Positions 26,853-36,063 of a DNA stretch of 64,000 nucleotides are shown here, in pieces. The stretch's first letter is position 1. The number at the start of each line of letters is the position of its first letter. The notes under the pieces were generated by a model that saw only the letters and a program-made list of their open reading frames with translations, ran no database searches and was not told the origin of the DNA. Made by a program: the position numbers and the translations under genes. The stretch lies in contig NZ_CANLKR010000005.1 in the NCBI RefSeq assembly GCF_947491715.1, positions 101,267-165,266 on the forward strand, written 5' to 3'. This DNA is from an uncultured Shewanella sp. (lineage in GTDB: Bacteria > Pseudomonadota > Gammaproteobacteria > Enterobacterales > Shewanellaceae).

Positions 26853-27075
26853 AAAATAGTTCCACTAGTTTAATAACATTCGTCGGTGATGATCGAAAAC
26901 ATAACCTTTATATATTGCCCATCCACAACTGTCTCAGCTGCGACTCAATAAGCAAAGCAGTTCCATCAACTAGTCCCAGAAAATACCATCAACAAGTTAC
27001 TTGTGTAAATAAAATGTTTAACCCGATAGTAATCCAACTCAAAACTATAGAGATAGCTCACACTACTCTCATAAA

Positions 27076-27130
27076 GCCCATTCAAAGGAACGCCCTGCTT
27101 TTATCTTTTCTTTTTCTGTTGATTTTAGCT
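27076..27130. repeat. 55-bp direct repeat, copy 1
   Basis: It runs from GCCCATTC through ACGCCCTGCTTTTATC to CTGTTGATTTTAGCT. It matches 27541-27595 with only a few changes. Confidence 0.9.
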
Positions 27131-27423
27131 CCCCATCGGAGTGGCTGAAGTTCGTTGAAATAAATAACGTAAAACAGATATGGATATCTGTTTAATTTTC
27201 GGGCTATAGGGATGTAGCATCGGAAATGTTAACCATTGATTTTATAAGAACAAGGCACCTACTCAGTATTTTTCACTCCGTCGGGCGTTATGGAGGTTGT
27301 TGGAGGGCGAAGGCCATAATAATGGCCTCTTTGAGCGACAAATATGGATGTTTGGCTGGCCTTTGGATAGGGATATCCTTAGGACGAGCAGTCCTCCTAA
27401 TCCCACTCTTTATTACAAGAAGG

Positions 27424-27471
27424 AGTGGGAACTCACGACCTTAGCCTGCGGCAGTAATTCATCCCCATGAA
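27424..27471. repeat. GGGAACTCACGACC repeat, short copy
   Basis: It shares GTGGGAACTCACGACCTTAG and CCTGCGGCAG with the longer copies at 27791 and 27963. Confidence 0.8.
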
Positions 27472-27540
27472 GACTCGACCCACACACACTTACACAATAT
27501 AGAATGTAGGTAGCAATTTCAGAGTTGATTTATCAAACAT

Positions 27541-27595
27541 CGCCCATTCGAAGAAACGCCCTGCTTTTATCTTTTCTTTTTCTGTTGATTTCAGC
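27541..27595. repeat. 55-bp direct repeat, copy 2
   Basis: It matches 27076-27130, 465 bp away in the same orientation. Confidence 0.9.
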
Positions 27596-27790
27596 TTTTG
27601 CTTTTAGCTTTCAAAACAAGTGTAAATACGGTTGTGACCGTCCGTGACAAGGACGTCACGGCCGAAGCTATAGGGATATACTTGCGCTGTGTCACAAGTG
27701 TGTTTGCACAAAAGCCTGCGGCAGGCAATTTACTAAAATAGGCCCAACCATTTCAAATAAGATAACGTTAAACAAATGAAGTTATTGATT

Positions 27791-27876
27791 ACACCCCAGT
27801 GTGAATGGGAACTCACGACCTTAACCTGCAGCAGCAATTCAAACAACTGAGGTAACGTATTCCAAGCACACTGAAC
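27791..27876. repeat. GGGAACTCACGACC repeat, long copy 1
   Basis: About 80 bp from ACCCCAGTGTGAATGGGAAC to TTCCAAGCACACTGA. It repeats at 27963-28046. Confidence 0.88.
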
Positions 27877-27962
27877 TAATACAGATAACGATTCAATAGC
27901 GATTTGTTATATTCACATGAGTGAACATTCACATTGTTCCATTAAGCGCAGCTTAATATCTC

Positions 27963-28046
27963 ATACCCCAGTGTGAATGGGAATTCACGACCTTAGCCTG
28001 CGGCAGCAATTCATACAACTAAGGTGGCGTATTCCAAACACACTGA
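27963..28046. repeat. GGGAACTCACGACC repeat, long copy 2
   Basis: Same orientation as the copy at 27791 and about 172 bp from it. It ends 60 bp before the flrC stop. Confidence 0.88.
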
Positions 28047-28107
28047 CCAAAGAAACAAAAAGTCAAAATAACCTCTTACCAAAGGTGTTCTATTGGTAGA
28101 ACACCCA

Positions 28108-29859
28108 TCATCCTGATGGTATCACCATCCCTAAGTCTCGCATTTTTGCCATCTTATACCTCAGGGTGCGAGGGCTGATCCCCAGTTTTTCTGCCACGGA
28201 TTTTCGCTGACCTTGAAAATGGTGCAAGGTGTCTAAAATAAGCTGGTATTCTTGACTCTGTTTCTGAACGCTAAACTGGGCCAACTGCCCTTGTTGCTTT
28301 TGGCGGGCTTGTTGATCTTGGCTCGATTGTACTGTTTGGAATAACTGGCTCTCGTCTGCTAACTCACATCGCTCACACAAATAAGCCGTCTTATTTTCAG
28401 CAGACTCACTGTCTGCACCATGGCTAAAAGCCGTCTCCTTAAAGCTAGGCTCACTGGCAGCTAATCCCGTTATCTTATCTATCTTATCTATCTTAGCGGC
28501 TTGTCCTATTTGTCCGTAATCAATGTCTGCTTGAATAACTTTAACCTGTTCATGTTCCTGTTCCTGTTCCTGTTCCTGTTCCTGTTCCTGTTCATGCAGA
28601 CTCTCTTGCCAATCATCATGAAGGAGTAGTGCTTGCGGCTCTATGACTTGGCTCTCGGCGACAATTAAGGCCCTTTGTATGACATTATCCAACTCTCTCA
28701 CATTACCCGGCCAACCATAAGCCAATAAGCGTTCTTTAGCCCGCTCACTCAATGTTACCTGTAAAGACGGCTCTGCATGGCACTGCAGCAGATGCTCAGC
28801 CAAGGGCAATATGTCTTTTGTTCTGTCTTTAAGGGCTGGCCAAGTGAGGGGGAACACATTAATGCGGTAATAGAGATCTTCTCGAAAGCTGCCATCAGAC
28901 ACGCATTGCTGTAAATCACGATTGGATGTGGCTATAACCCGCACATCCAATTGAATGGTTTTTTTGCCACCAAGCCGTTCAAGTTCGCGCTCTTGTAATA
29001 CCCGCAGTAACTTGGCTTGCAAGGCCAGTGGCATTTCTGATATTTCATCCAATAAAATACTGCCACCTTGGGCCTGCTCAAACTTACCGGGACTGGCTGC
29101 GTGGGCGCCAGTAAAAGCCCCTTTCTCATACCCAAACAAGGTAGCTTCTAGCATAGTATCTGGAATTGCCGCACAATTGATGGCCACGAAAGGCTGCATC
29201 GCTCGTTCACTTGACTCATGAATGTAGCGTGCTAACACCTCTTTTCCTGTGCCACTTGGCCCTAAGATCATGACTGAAGCCGTTGAGCGAGCCACTTTTT
29301 GGGCTAAGGTTAACAAGGCGAGACTTTTGTCATCGGCTGCGATGACCTGCCCTTTTGCCTGTTTTTTTAACGTTTCTTTTGTCTGTCCTTTTACTTTAGG
29401 GGGGATCATTGATATTGGATCACGCTGATCCAGAGGTGTTGATGCATTCGCGTTTGCTTGAATATGGTGAGCCACTTGCTTAAGCAAGACTTGCGAGGAA
29501 AAAGGCTTAGGTAAGTAATCCACCGCGCCTTGCTTAATCGCGGCAATAGCCGCATCAATACTGGCATAGGCCGTCATTAATAATAGCGGGATTGTGCTAA
29601 ACTCGGATTGCACCTTAGCTTGTATATGCGCTTGCATCTGGCTTTGCATATAGCGCAATAATCCCATGCCCCCCACACCTTGCATTTGCACATCGCTGAT
29701 CACCAAATCGATGCGATGAGCCTGTTGTTTTAAAAAAATAATCGCCTCTTCGGCGCAGCTGACACTGTGGCATTCATAGTCTGCTAATAATAAAGTATCG
29801 GTTAACGCCTCACGTAACGTCTCATCATCCTCAACCAATAACAATCTGCCTTGACTCAT
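28108..29859 (-). CDS. flrC: flagellar sigma-54 response regulator FlrC
   Basis: A 583-residue regulator. Receiver domain with acidic pair at 11-12 and phospho-acceptor Asp 56 (LVISDVQM). AAA+ domain with GPSGTGKE as Walker A, GAFTGA (about 244-249) for sigma-54 contact and GSILLDEISEMP as Walker B. Fis-type helix-turn-helix at the end (VAEKLGISPRTLRYKMAKM). FlrC is the partner of FlrB and activates the later flagellar genes at sigma-54 promoters. Between the AAA+ and HTH parts is an unusual insert of about 120 residues that begins with a Gln-Glu repeat. It overlaps flrB by ATGA. Confidence 0.93.
   Translation of the reverse strand: MSQGRLLLVEDDETLREALTDTLLLADYECHSVSCAEEAIIFLKQQAHRIDLVISDVQMQGVGGMGLLRYMQSQMQAHIQAKVQSEFSTIPLLLMTAYASIDAAIAAIKQGAVDYLPKPFSSQVLLKQVAHHIQANANASTPLDQRDPISMIPPKVKGQTKETLKKQAKGQVIAADDKSLALLTLAQKVARSTASVMILGPSGTGKEVLARYIHESSERAMQPFVAINCAAIPDTMLEATLFGYEKGAFTGAHAASPGKFEQAQGGSILLDEISEMPLALQAKLLRVLQERELERLGGKKTIQLDVRVIATSNRDLQQCVSDGSFREDLYYRINVFPLTWPALKDRTKDILPLAEHLLQCHAEPSLQVTLSERAKERLLAYGWPGNVRELDNVIQRALIVAESQVIEPQALLLHDDWQESLHEQEQEQEQEQEQEHEQVKVIQADIDYGQIGQAAKIDKIDKITGLAASEPSFKETAFSHGADSESAENKTAYLCERCELADESQLFQTVQSSQDQQARQKQQGQLAQFSVQKQSQEYQLILDTLHHFQGQRKSVAEKLGISPRTLRYKMAKMRDLGMVIPSG
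28548..28596. repeat. 6-bp microsatellite inside flrC (Gln-Glu repeat)
   Basis: About eight units of CCTGTT (two with CATGTT) encode alternating Gln-Glu near residues 421-437 of FlrC. Copy-number changes would keep the frame. Confidence 0.9.
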
Positions 29860-31235
29860 TCCAAAACTCCCTTTTTATCGACAGCAACATGCTTTTTCAG
29901 CGGCTTTAAAAAACGCAATAACACTCGACAACCTTTCACCTCACCTTCTTGTCTGTTGACGATAGTCAGCTCTCCCTCATGTTTTGTCATCACATTTCGA
30001 ACCACACTCAAGCCCAGTCCGGTTCCTTGCTTTTTAGTGGTAAAAAAGGGCCGATTTTGATGCTTAAGTTGTTGCATGAGCGTTGAATCAACCAGCCCGC
30101 AGCCATCATCAATGATCTCCACCACAAGATGTGAGCCATCCTCATAAGCATATAAGTCAATGTTTGACGCTCCCGCTTCAATACTGTTCATGAGCACATT
30201 ATTGATGGCTGACACTAATGCGGGTTCATCGGCAAGAAGCCAGCCTTGGCTATGCCCGCCATTAACAGCATGCTCCAAGACATTTTCAAAGGCATTTTCA
30301 AAGGACAGCTGACATTGTTTTTTTTGCGCTATAGGCGTGCAATTATCAAGCACTTTCTCAATAATATGCCCAATGCTTATGTTTCTTTTTATTTGCAAAG
30401 ACTGGCCTTTAACCGTTAACAACATATCACTGACTTGATGCTCCAATTCGGCGAGTCTATTGAGCAATTTTTTTTGAAATTTATCTCGCATTGATTGGGT
30501 GATGTGGCGGTGACTTAAATTTTCTGCATATAAGATCGCAGCAGTCAACGGCGTGCGAATTTGATGGGCCAATGTGGCCACCATCTTACCTAATGCAGAG
30601 AGTCTTTGCAGGTGAGACACGTTCTTTTGCAGTTGACGGGTCTCAGTCAGATCCGTCAATACAATCAATTGCCCCGGCTCTGGGGTTAACGGACGAATGG
30701 CAATACTCACTCGTCGACCTGAACGCAGCGACACTTCATAACCATCATCATTTTGGGGGACAAATGCTGTTTTAATGATCTTCCTCCATGGTCTCCCCAC
30801 TAATTGCCCCTGCAAAGGCGAGCCACTCAAAGCCTCATCAATCAAGACTGCTTCATCCTGTACTGCCTTGCCTGAAACGTTTTGCAGCAGCAACTCACAG
30901 GCCACAAGGTTCACTTGTTCTATCACGCCATTGGCATTCAAAATCACAATCCCCGAAGGCATCGCATGTAAAATATGCGTCATGCGATTATCAAGCGCTT
31001 TAGACGAGTTAAGAGCAACAGATCCAAGAAAATTATTCTGCGTCATATGATCTTGAGTCTCTTTTAAACTCGCCGTGTTCACAAACGATTTTTTGATCGA
31101 AGAATTGACTGAGATTGGAACTTCTGATGGCTCTAATAAAGGTTCTAACATAGGGACTCCGTCAAAAAACTGCTTATCCTTGCCATTATTACGCATATTC
31201 CAGTCTATTAAGCAGATCCCATACCAAGTCAGCAC
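29856..31235 (-). CDS. flrB: flagellar sensor histidine kinase FlrB
   Basis: A 459-residue soluble kinase without membrane segments, as expected for FlrB. A PAS-like domain (HILHAMPSGIVILNANGVIEQVN) is followed by the H box LATLAHQIRTPLTAAILYAE, an N box (INNVLMNSIEAGA) and the G boxes IIDDGCGL and GTGLGLSVV. It phosphorylates FlrC. The annotated first Met may be too early; MRNNGKD or MLEPLLEP are alternative starts. It lies downstream of the flrA terminator, so it needs its own promoter. Confidence 0.92.
   Translation of the reverse strand: MLTWYGICLIDWNMRNNGKDKQFFDGVPMLEPLLEPSEVPISVNSSIKKSFVNTASLKETQDHMTQNNFLGSVALNSSKALDNRMTHILHAMPSGIVILNANGVIEQVNLVACELLLQNVSGKAVQDEAVLIDEALSGSPLQGQLVGRPWRKIIKTAFVPQNDDGYEVSLRSGRRVSIAIRPLTPEPGQLIVLTDLTETRQLQKNVSHLQRLSALGKMVATLAHQIRTPLTAAILYAENLSHRHITQSMRDKFQKKLLNRLAELEHQVSDMLLTVKGQSLQIKRNISIGHIIEKVLDNCTPIAQKKQCQLSFENAFENVLEHAVNGGHSQGWLLADEPALVSAINNVLMNSIEAGASNIDLYAYEDGSHLVVEIIDDGCGLVDSTLMQQLKHQNRPFFTTKKQGTGLGLSVVRNVMTKHEGELTIVNRQEGEVKGCRVLLRFLKPLKKHVAVDKKGVLE
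31211..31227 (-). promoter_or_regulatory. possible sigma-54 promoter for flrBC (weak)
   Basis: On the minus strand, TTGG and TGCT are spaced with 10 bp between the GG and GC dinucleotides, as sigma-54 requires. The other consensus bases are poor. The site falls inside the longest flrB frame and would support a later start. Confidence 0.25.
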
Positions 31236-31324
31236 AGCTGATTAAATGGGCCCAATCCCTATCAAAAAAACCAGCAATACAACCAAAAGCCACTCAATCC
31301 AACCACCAAGGTTCAGTTCAAGCA

Positions 31325-31361
31325 TAAAAAATGCCCAACAAACTGAGTTCATTGGGCATTT
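31325..31361 (-). terminator. rho-independent terminator after flrA
   Basis: A perfect 10-bp stem AAATGCCCAA/TTGGGCATTT with a 13-nt loop, followed on the minus strand by a run of T. It lies 50 bp after the flrA stop. Confidence 0.9.
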
Positions 31362-31411
31362 GATATTATATTATTAAGCAAGGATCCATAGGATTATAAA
31401 AACATCATACT

Positions 31412-32842
31412 TCAGTCTTTGCTTAAGCCATATTTTCGCATTTTTTCAACTAAGGTGGTGCGGCGGATCCCCAACATTTCAGCGGCTCTTGCCACCACAT
31501 TATCTTGTTGATCCAGTGCTTGGCGGATCATATCAATCTCAAGCTCAGCCAACATATCCTTTAAATTCACCCCCTCAGCAGGCAGCTCACTTGGAAAACG
31601 CGTATCTGGAATATCAATGGGCTCATCGCTAAAAATAGAAGCCAGCGCATCACGCTCTAATTGCTCTTCACTGACTTCCACGCTGTATTCAGGCACATCA
31701 ATATGACGGTATTTAACTGGCAAATCATTCACATCCACTAATCCGCCAGGATACAGTATGGTCAAACGCTCAATTAAATTAGATAATTCACGCACATTAC
31801 CTGACCAACCGTGCTCTTTTAACGATTCGATGGCTCTTTGTGTAAAACGCACACGGCCTCGCCCTTCGTTAAACACCCGACTCACCAACTCTTGCAATAA
31901 CAGCGGAATGTCTTCTTTTCGCTGGCACAGTGCCGGCATTTCGATAGGAAAGACATTCAGGCGATAATAAAGATCTTCTCTAAAATCACCCGCTTCAATC
32001 ATCGCCTCCAGATTACGATGGGTTGCAGCCACCACTCTCACATCAGAAATAATTGACTTGCTGCCTCCGACACGTTCAAAGACTTTCTCTTGCAATACCC
32101 GTAATAATTTGACTTGCATTTGCAACGGCATATCGCCAATTTCATCTAAGAAAAGCGTGCCTTTTTCTGCCAGTTCAAACCGCCCTTTACGGGTACTGAT
32201 CGCCCCGGTAAAGGAGCCTTTTTCGTGTCCAAACAACTCACTTTCAAGCAATTCTGGCGGTATCGCACCGCAATTCACCGGAATAAAAGGCCCACTGCGG
32301 CGACCCGATAAATAGTGAATATTACGCGCCACCACCTCTTTGCCAGTGCCTGATTGGCCTAACACCAACACAGTCGCATCAGAGCTTGCCACTTGATTAA
32401 TCAAGTGCCTCACATTGGCAATACCTTCACTGCGGCCAACTAAACTTCTAAATAACTTGGTTTGATTGGCACTGGTTGGCACTTCTGGACGCTTAATTTG
32501 ACCAAACACTTGACAAAAGTGAAGCAGCTCAGTTAATTGTGGATAATTTAAGGGTTCTTCAATGCAGCCCAAAATATTTGAAGCCTTAGTCTCTTCAAAT
32601 TGCCCTAAAAGCAGTATGGGCTGCCAAGGTATTTTAGTCGCCAAAGACGGCAGCGAGACAGATAACTGCGTTGCTGCTGGAATAACAACCGCTCTAAAGC
32701 GAGTTAACTTGGTATAATGCTCGAGCTTATCCATATCGATAAACTCGACTTTTTCACCCAAGAACTCAAATACGCAAGATAAGCGATTGGTTCGATCTGA
32801 TTGGCTACCGACAAGTAAAATTCTTTGATCTGTTTGCATCAT
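31412..32842 (-). CDS. flrA: master flagellar sigma-54 regulator FlrA (FleQ family)
   Basis: A 476-residue protein. N-terminal FleQ-type domain without a receiver Asp (MMQTDQRILLVGSQSDR...FLGEKVEFIDMD), AAA+ domain with Walker A GQSGTGKE (about residue 160) and GTLFLDEIGDMP, and a C-terminal Fis-type HTH (AAEMLGIRRTTLVEKMRKYG). FlrA starts the flagellar cascade by activating early sigma-54 promoters, including flrBC in Vibrio and Shewanella. The sigma-54 contact loop reads GSFTGA, a Ser for the usual Ala. It is transcribed alone, with a terminator after it. Confidence 0.94.
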   Translation of the reverse strand: MMQTDQRILLVGSQSDRTNRLSCVFEFLGEKVEFIDMDKLEHYTKLTRFRAVVIPAATQLSVSLPSLATKIPWQPILLLGQFEETKASNILGCIEEPLNYPQLTELLHFCQVFGQIKRPEVPTSANQTKLFRSLVGRSEGIANVRHLINQVASSDATVLVLGQSGTGKEVVARNIHYLSGRRSGPFIPVNCGAIPPELLESELFGHEKGSFTGAISTRKGRFELAEKGTLFLDEIGDMPLQMQVKLLRVLQEKVFERVGGSKSIISDVRVVAATHRNLEAMIEAGDFREDLYYRLNVFPIEMPALCQRKEDIPLLLQELVSRVFNEGRGRVRFTQRAIESLKEHGWSGNVRELSNLIERLTILYPGGLVDVNDLPVKYRHIDVPEYSVEVSEEQLERDALASIFSDEPIDIPDTRFPSELPAEGVNLKDMLAELEIDMIRQALDQQDNVVARAAEMLGIRRTTLVEKMRKYGLSKD

Positions 32843-33117
32843 TCAGTACGGCCATAAAGTGCAAATATTGCTTCGCATTAATTATTAGTGTTGGTTGCTT
32901 AAATAATTGTGTATTACATTAACAAACTACACACAATCATTGTGAGAATGAATAGTGTATTATCAGCTGCATATAAGCAAGCCTCTAATGAGATTTATCA
33001 GCTTCTCTCCCGTGTTTAGCCCAAAAAAACACCTAAACGCTCAAAATACGTCATATTATTGACTCCTGACAAGGAAATAATATGTCAACAAGCTGGCAAC
33101 TACTCGACCAAAGTCTG

Positions 33118-33519
33118 TTACTGCTTCGATGATAATTGATGCATTTCTGGCGGGATCGTATCCCAACCTTCTTTGATTACTTTTAAAATCTCCATTACAT
33201 CATCAATGGCTTTCACATCATTATTCATATTGGCTGCAGACATTTGCTGCAACATGAAATCATACAAGGCATTGAGATTATTAGCGACTTCACCTTCAAC
33301 TTCCATGTTTAAACTGCCATTTAACCCCGACACTATGCTAATGGCCTTACCGATGGCTTCCCCCTTTTTAGCCAGATCATTCTGCTCAATGGCACACCTT
33401 GCTTGGGCTAATCGCTCCAGTGCACCTGCAAATAACATTTGAATGATCTTATGGGGTGAAGCAACACTTATACCACTCTCAACAGATACCTTACGATATG
33501 ATTGTAAAGAACTTCTCAT
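33118..33519 (-). CDS. fliS: flagellin export chaperone FliS
   Basis: A 133-residue helical protein. The N-terminus SLQSYRKVSVESGISVASPHKIIQMLFAGALERLAQAR is the FliS signature. It binds flagellin C-termini in the cytoplasm to prevent early polymerisation. It starts 8 bp after the FlaI/FliT-like gene in the fliD group, a normal order. Confidence 0.93.
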   Translation of the reverse strand: MRSSLQSYRKVSVESGISVASPHKIIQMLFAGALERLAQARCAIEQNDLAKKGEAIGKAISIVSGLNGSLNMEVEGEVANNLNALYDFMLQQMSAANMNNDVKAIDDVMEILKVIKEGWDTIPPEMHQLSSKQ

Positions 33520-33527
33520 ATGACTCC

Positions 33528-33911
33528 CTACTTAGTTGTCGCTATCGTTTGATAAACATTTAGCTGACGTTTACTTTTATGACTAAATTGTAACGCAGAT
33601 GAATAATGCGATAAAATCGTTTTCGCCTGCGTCTGAAACGTTTGCGTTAACTTAAGTTGCGCCCGTAAAGAAGACTCACTCCACTGGACATCATTAGAGT
33701 CTTGTACGAGCCCTAAGGTTAACTGCTGCTCTCTTTGTAAAATAAGGTTCTGTAACTTAACTATATTATTTTCATCAATAGCATTGTTCTCTGCGACATT
33801 CATCAAATCATCTAACAGGATCTGGATAGTCCTATTCAGTGAAAGTAATGTTTGCTCGCACTTCTCCTCGCACTTCAGTATGTGATTTTCCATCGTAGGA
33901 TCCTTAGACAC
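33528..33911 (-). CDS. FlaI/FliT-like flagellar chaperone
   Basis: A 127-residue, all-helical, highly polar protein. Sequence similarity to FliT is weak, but the size and the position between fliD and fliS match the FlaI/FliT gene of Vibrio and Shewanella. FliT-type proteins bind the cap protein FliD before export. A second in-frame start (MENHILKCEE) is six codons in and may be the real one. Confidence 0.68.
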   Translation of the reverse strand: MSKDPTMENHILKCEEKCEQTLLSLNRTIQILLDDLMNVAENNAIDENNIVKLQNLILQREQQLTLGLVQDSNDVQWSESSLRAQLKLTQTFQTQAKTILSHYSSALQFSHKSKRQLNVYQTIATTK

Positions 33912-34008
33912 AATCCTAAAAGCCTTGTTTCAAATGTTAGTATAATGATACTAACTAGCACATTTATACGGTTCAAAAGCAGGATAAAAATCCCGCATTC
34001 TAATGACG

Positions 34009-35373
34009 CTATTCATTATTTGACACCACACCGGGCAAGGAATTAAGGCGCTCTTGTAACTGACTCGATTGTGAATTCAAACTGCCCACGACTAAGTCCA
34101 TGGCATTATATTGTTTGAATAAACGTGACTCATAGGCCGCCATTTTTAATGCAAATTGCTCGCGAGTGTCCGTTAATCGACTGAGCTGATTATCTATGGT
34201 TTCATCTCGAGCGTCTAAAATCCCGCCCGCTTGCACGTAACTGTCGGCAAAACTGTCAAGCTTAAAAGCCAGTCCCGTCTCTTCAGTACTAAAGAGTGCG
34301 CTGATATCGCTTAATCCTGACTCCAGCGCGCTGTCCAATATGCTGTCATTGACCTCAAGGGTCCCCTCTAATGTGGTGGTGACACCGATTGATGCTAAGG
34401 TTAAGGCTTGACTGGGCGTATCATAACTATTCGATATCATTCCTCTAAGCTGGCTTTGCATGCTACGAGGCAATGCATCACCTTGTAATATTCCTGCTTG
34501 CCGAGTGTCTGCGTTATAGCCTGACAAGCCATTAATGGTCGTCATCAAGGTATTGTAGGATTCCACAAAGGTGTTAATCTGACTTTTAACGCCACTGGTA
34601 TTAGGCTCAACCTTAAGCACCGTCGTCTCATCAAGATCCGCCTCTTTTAACGTAAACGTGACGCCAGTGATGGCATTTTCGACAGTATTTGAGCTTGACG
34701 TCACTTCGATGTCATCAATAGTGATAATTGCATCTTTCGCTGCGCTCAGCTCAGTCATAGTAAAAGTGTCACTAATGCCTGTGCCACCATCAGTATCACT
34801 GCCGGTCACTGTGATTTGATTGTCTACCCCGGTTTCAGTGGACGTCATGATAAGCTGAGGACCATTATCACCATTAATGATAGTGGCGGTAACTCCCGTG
34901 TTATTCTCACTGGTATTAATCTTGTTCATCACAGCTTCAAGAGAATCATCAGCGGCCACTTCAATATCAAAGTGCTCACCATTCACATCAATATTAATAT
35001 TGCCTTCACCCAATGCTGCGCTGCTATCACTCACTGAAACTGAACCAATTTTTTGACTTTCAGCCAGTTGCTTCACCTGCAATTGATAACTCCCCGCGAC
35101 TGCGGTTTCATCGACACTGGCACTTAAATAAGTACTTTTAGATAAACTGCTTTTTTGCGTCAAAAACGTATTAGGATCCGTTAAATCTTTAAGCGTTGTT
35201 TGAAATTCAGAAATGGCGCTTTTCAGCGAGCCTACAGCCGATATTTGTGCATTATATTTTCCTTCATCCACATCGAACTTGGCGGTTTTAGGGGCACTTT
35301 CTGCACCAACCAGCGCCGAGACGATACCGTTAATATCCATGCCTGAACCAATACCCACTGACGTAATTGCCAT
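34009..35373 (-). CDS. fliD: flagellar filament cap protein FliD
   Basis: A 454-residue protein with the FliD_N pattern at the start (SVGIGSGMDINGIVSALVGAE), a central beta domain with flagellin-hook-IN-like segments (GDNGPQLIMTSTETGVDN), and a FliD_C helix pair at the end (FALKMAAYESRLFKQYNAMDLVVGSLNSQSSQLQERL). It caps the growing filament. It is followed by its likely chaperone gene. Confidence 0.94.
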   Translation of the reverse strand: MAITSVGIGSGMDINGIVSALVGAESAPKTAKFDVDEGKYNAQISAVGSLKSAISEFQTTLKDLTDPNTFLTQKSSLSKSTYLSASVDETAVAGSYQLQVKQLAESQKIGSVSVSDSSAALGEGNINIDVNGEHFDIEVAADDSLEAVMNKINTSENNTGVTATIINGDNGPQLIMTSTETGVDNQITVTGSDTDGGTGISDTFTMTELSAAKDAIITIDDIEVTSSSNTVENAITGVTFTLKEADLDETTVLKVEPNTSGVKSQINTFVESYNTLMTTINGLSGYNADTRQAGILQGDALPRSMQSQLRGMISNSYDTPSQALTLASIGVTTTLEGTLEVNDSILDSALESGLSDISALFSTEETGLAFKLDSFADSYVQAGGILDARDETIDNQLSRLTDTREQFALKMAAYESRLFKQYNAMDLVVGSLNSQSSQLQERLNSLPGVVSNNE

Positions 35374-35431
35374 TCCCTTCCCCTTTATGCCTTGCTAGCT
35401 AGTTACAAATACTCGCGTCAAATGCTAACTT

Positions 35432-35851
35432 TTATACTTGAGTGTCAATCAATAACCCTTTTATCTCATCAAGCTTTTGAGACAAGATTAAGGCTTCCTC
35501 ACTAGAAAGCGCTCGAATGAAGGTGCCAGACTCACGATCGATAATTCGAATCACCTCTAACCCACTTGCGTCATCAACACTAAATTGCAACGCCGTACGC
35601 TGCACCGCTTGCATGCTTGACAATGAATAGAGTAGATCTTGTAACCGCACTTGAGTCGACTGAAACCTGTCAAGCTTATTGACTTGCTCAACCCTTTGTT
35701 CAACCCCTTGCACAACTTGACCGTTTGATTTGCCATTCGCTTGCCCAGGTGTTGATGAGTCATCATCTGTTTTATTTTGCCCGCTCACGACCTCAATGGG
35801 CGTCACTGTGCTTAATGCTGTTAATAGAGACTCTGTGACATCAATTTCCAT
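35432..35851 (-). CDS. flaG: flagellar protein FlaG
   Basis: A 139-residue protein from the ATG at 35851, which has AAGGAAATACC in front of it; the open frame extends 12 codons further but without a ribosome site. The C-terminal 75 residues match FlaG (LQFSVDDASGLEVIRIIDRESGTFIRALSSEEALILSQKL). The N-terminal part is a polar linker. FlaG influences filament length in polar flagella. It lies between the flagellin gene and fliD, the usual position. Confidence 0.88.
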   Translation of the reverse strand: MEIDVTESLLTALSTVTPIEVVSGQNKTDDDSSTPGQANGKSNGQVVQGVEQRVEQVNKLDRFQSTQVRLQDLLYSLSSMQAVQRTALQFSVDDASGLEVIRIIDRESGTFIRALSSEEALILSQKLDEIKGLLIDTQV

Positions 35852-35936
35852 GGTATTTCCTTTTGAATAAGCGATTAAACAAAACAAAAAACAGGTATCG
35901 ATACCACAAAGCCATCATCACTTTATCGATAAAGCT

Positions 35937-35962
35937 GAAAAGGAGAGCCTATGCTCTCCTTT
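35937..35962 (-). terminator. terminator after the flagellin gene
   Basis: An 11-bp stem AAAAGGAGAGC/GCTCTCCTTTT with a 4-nt loop. It is A/T-tailed on both strands, about 100 bp after the flagellin stop. Confidence 0.85.
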
Positions 35963-36063
35963 TATATTCAAGCATTTAGCAAAAACCAACACGCTTATGC
36001 CTAATGCTCAAAGATCCATGCCTAACGAATAGTGCTTAACTATTCTCACTTAACCTAAAAACA

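Larger units (their letters stand above)
26853..28107. other. 1.25-kb repeat-rich gene-free region beside flrC
   Basis: The short ORFs here have no protein-like features. The region is made of repeated blocks: a 55-bp block at 27076-27130 and 27541-27595, a GGGAACTCACGACCTTA block at three places, and palindromes at 27172-27193 (AAACAGATAT/ATATCTGTTT) and around 27640-27665 (CCGTGAC/GTCACGG). Confidence 0.8.

Noticed and set aside
26915..27444. Two ORFs of 77 and 72 codons in the repeat region
   Set aside because: Their sequence falls within repeated non-coding blocks, composition is not protein-like, and no ribosome site precedes them.
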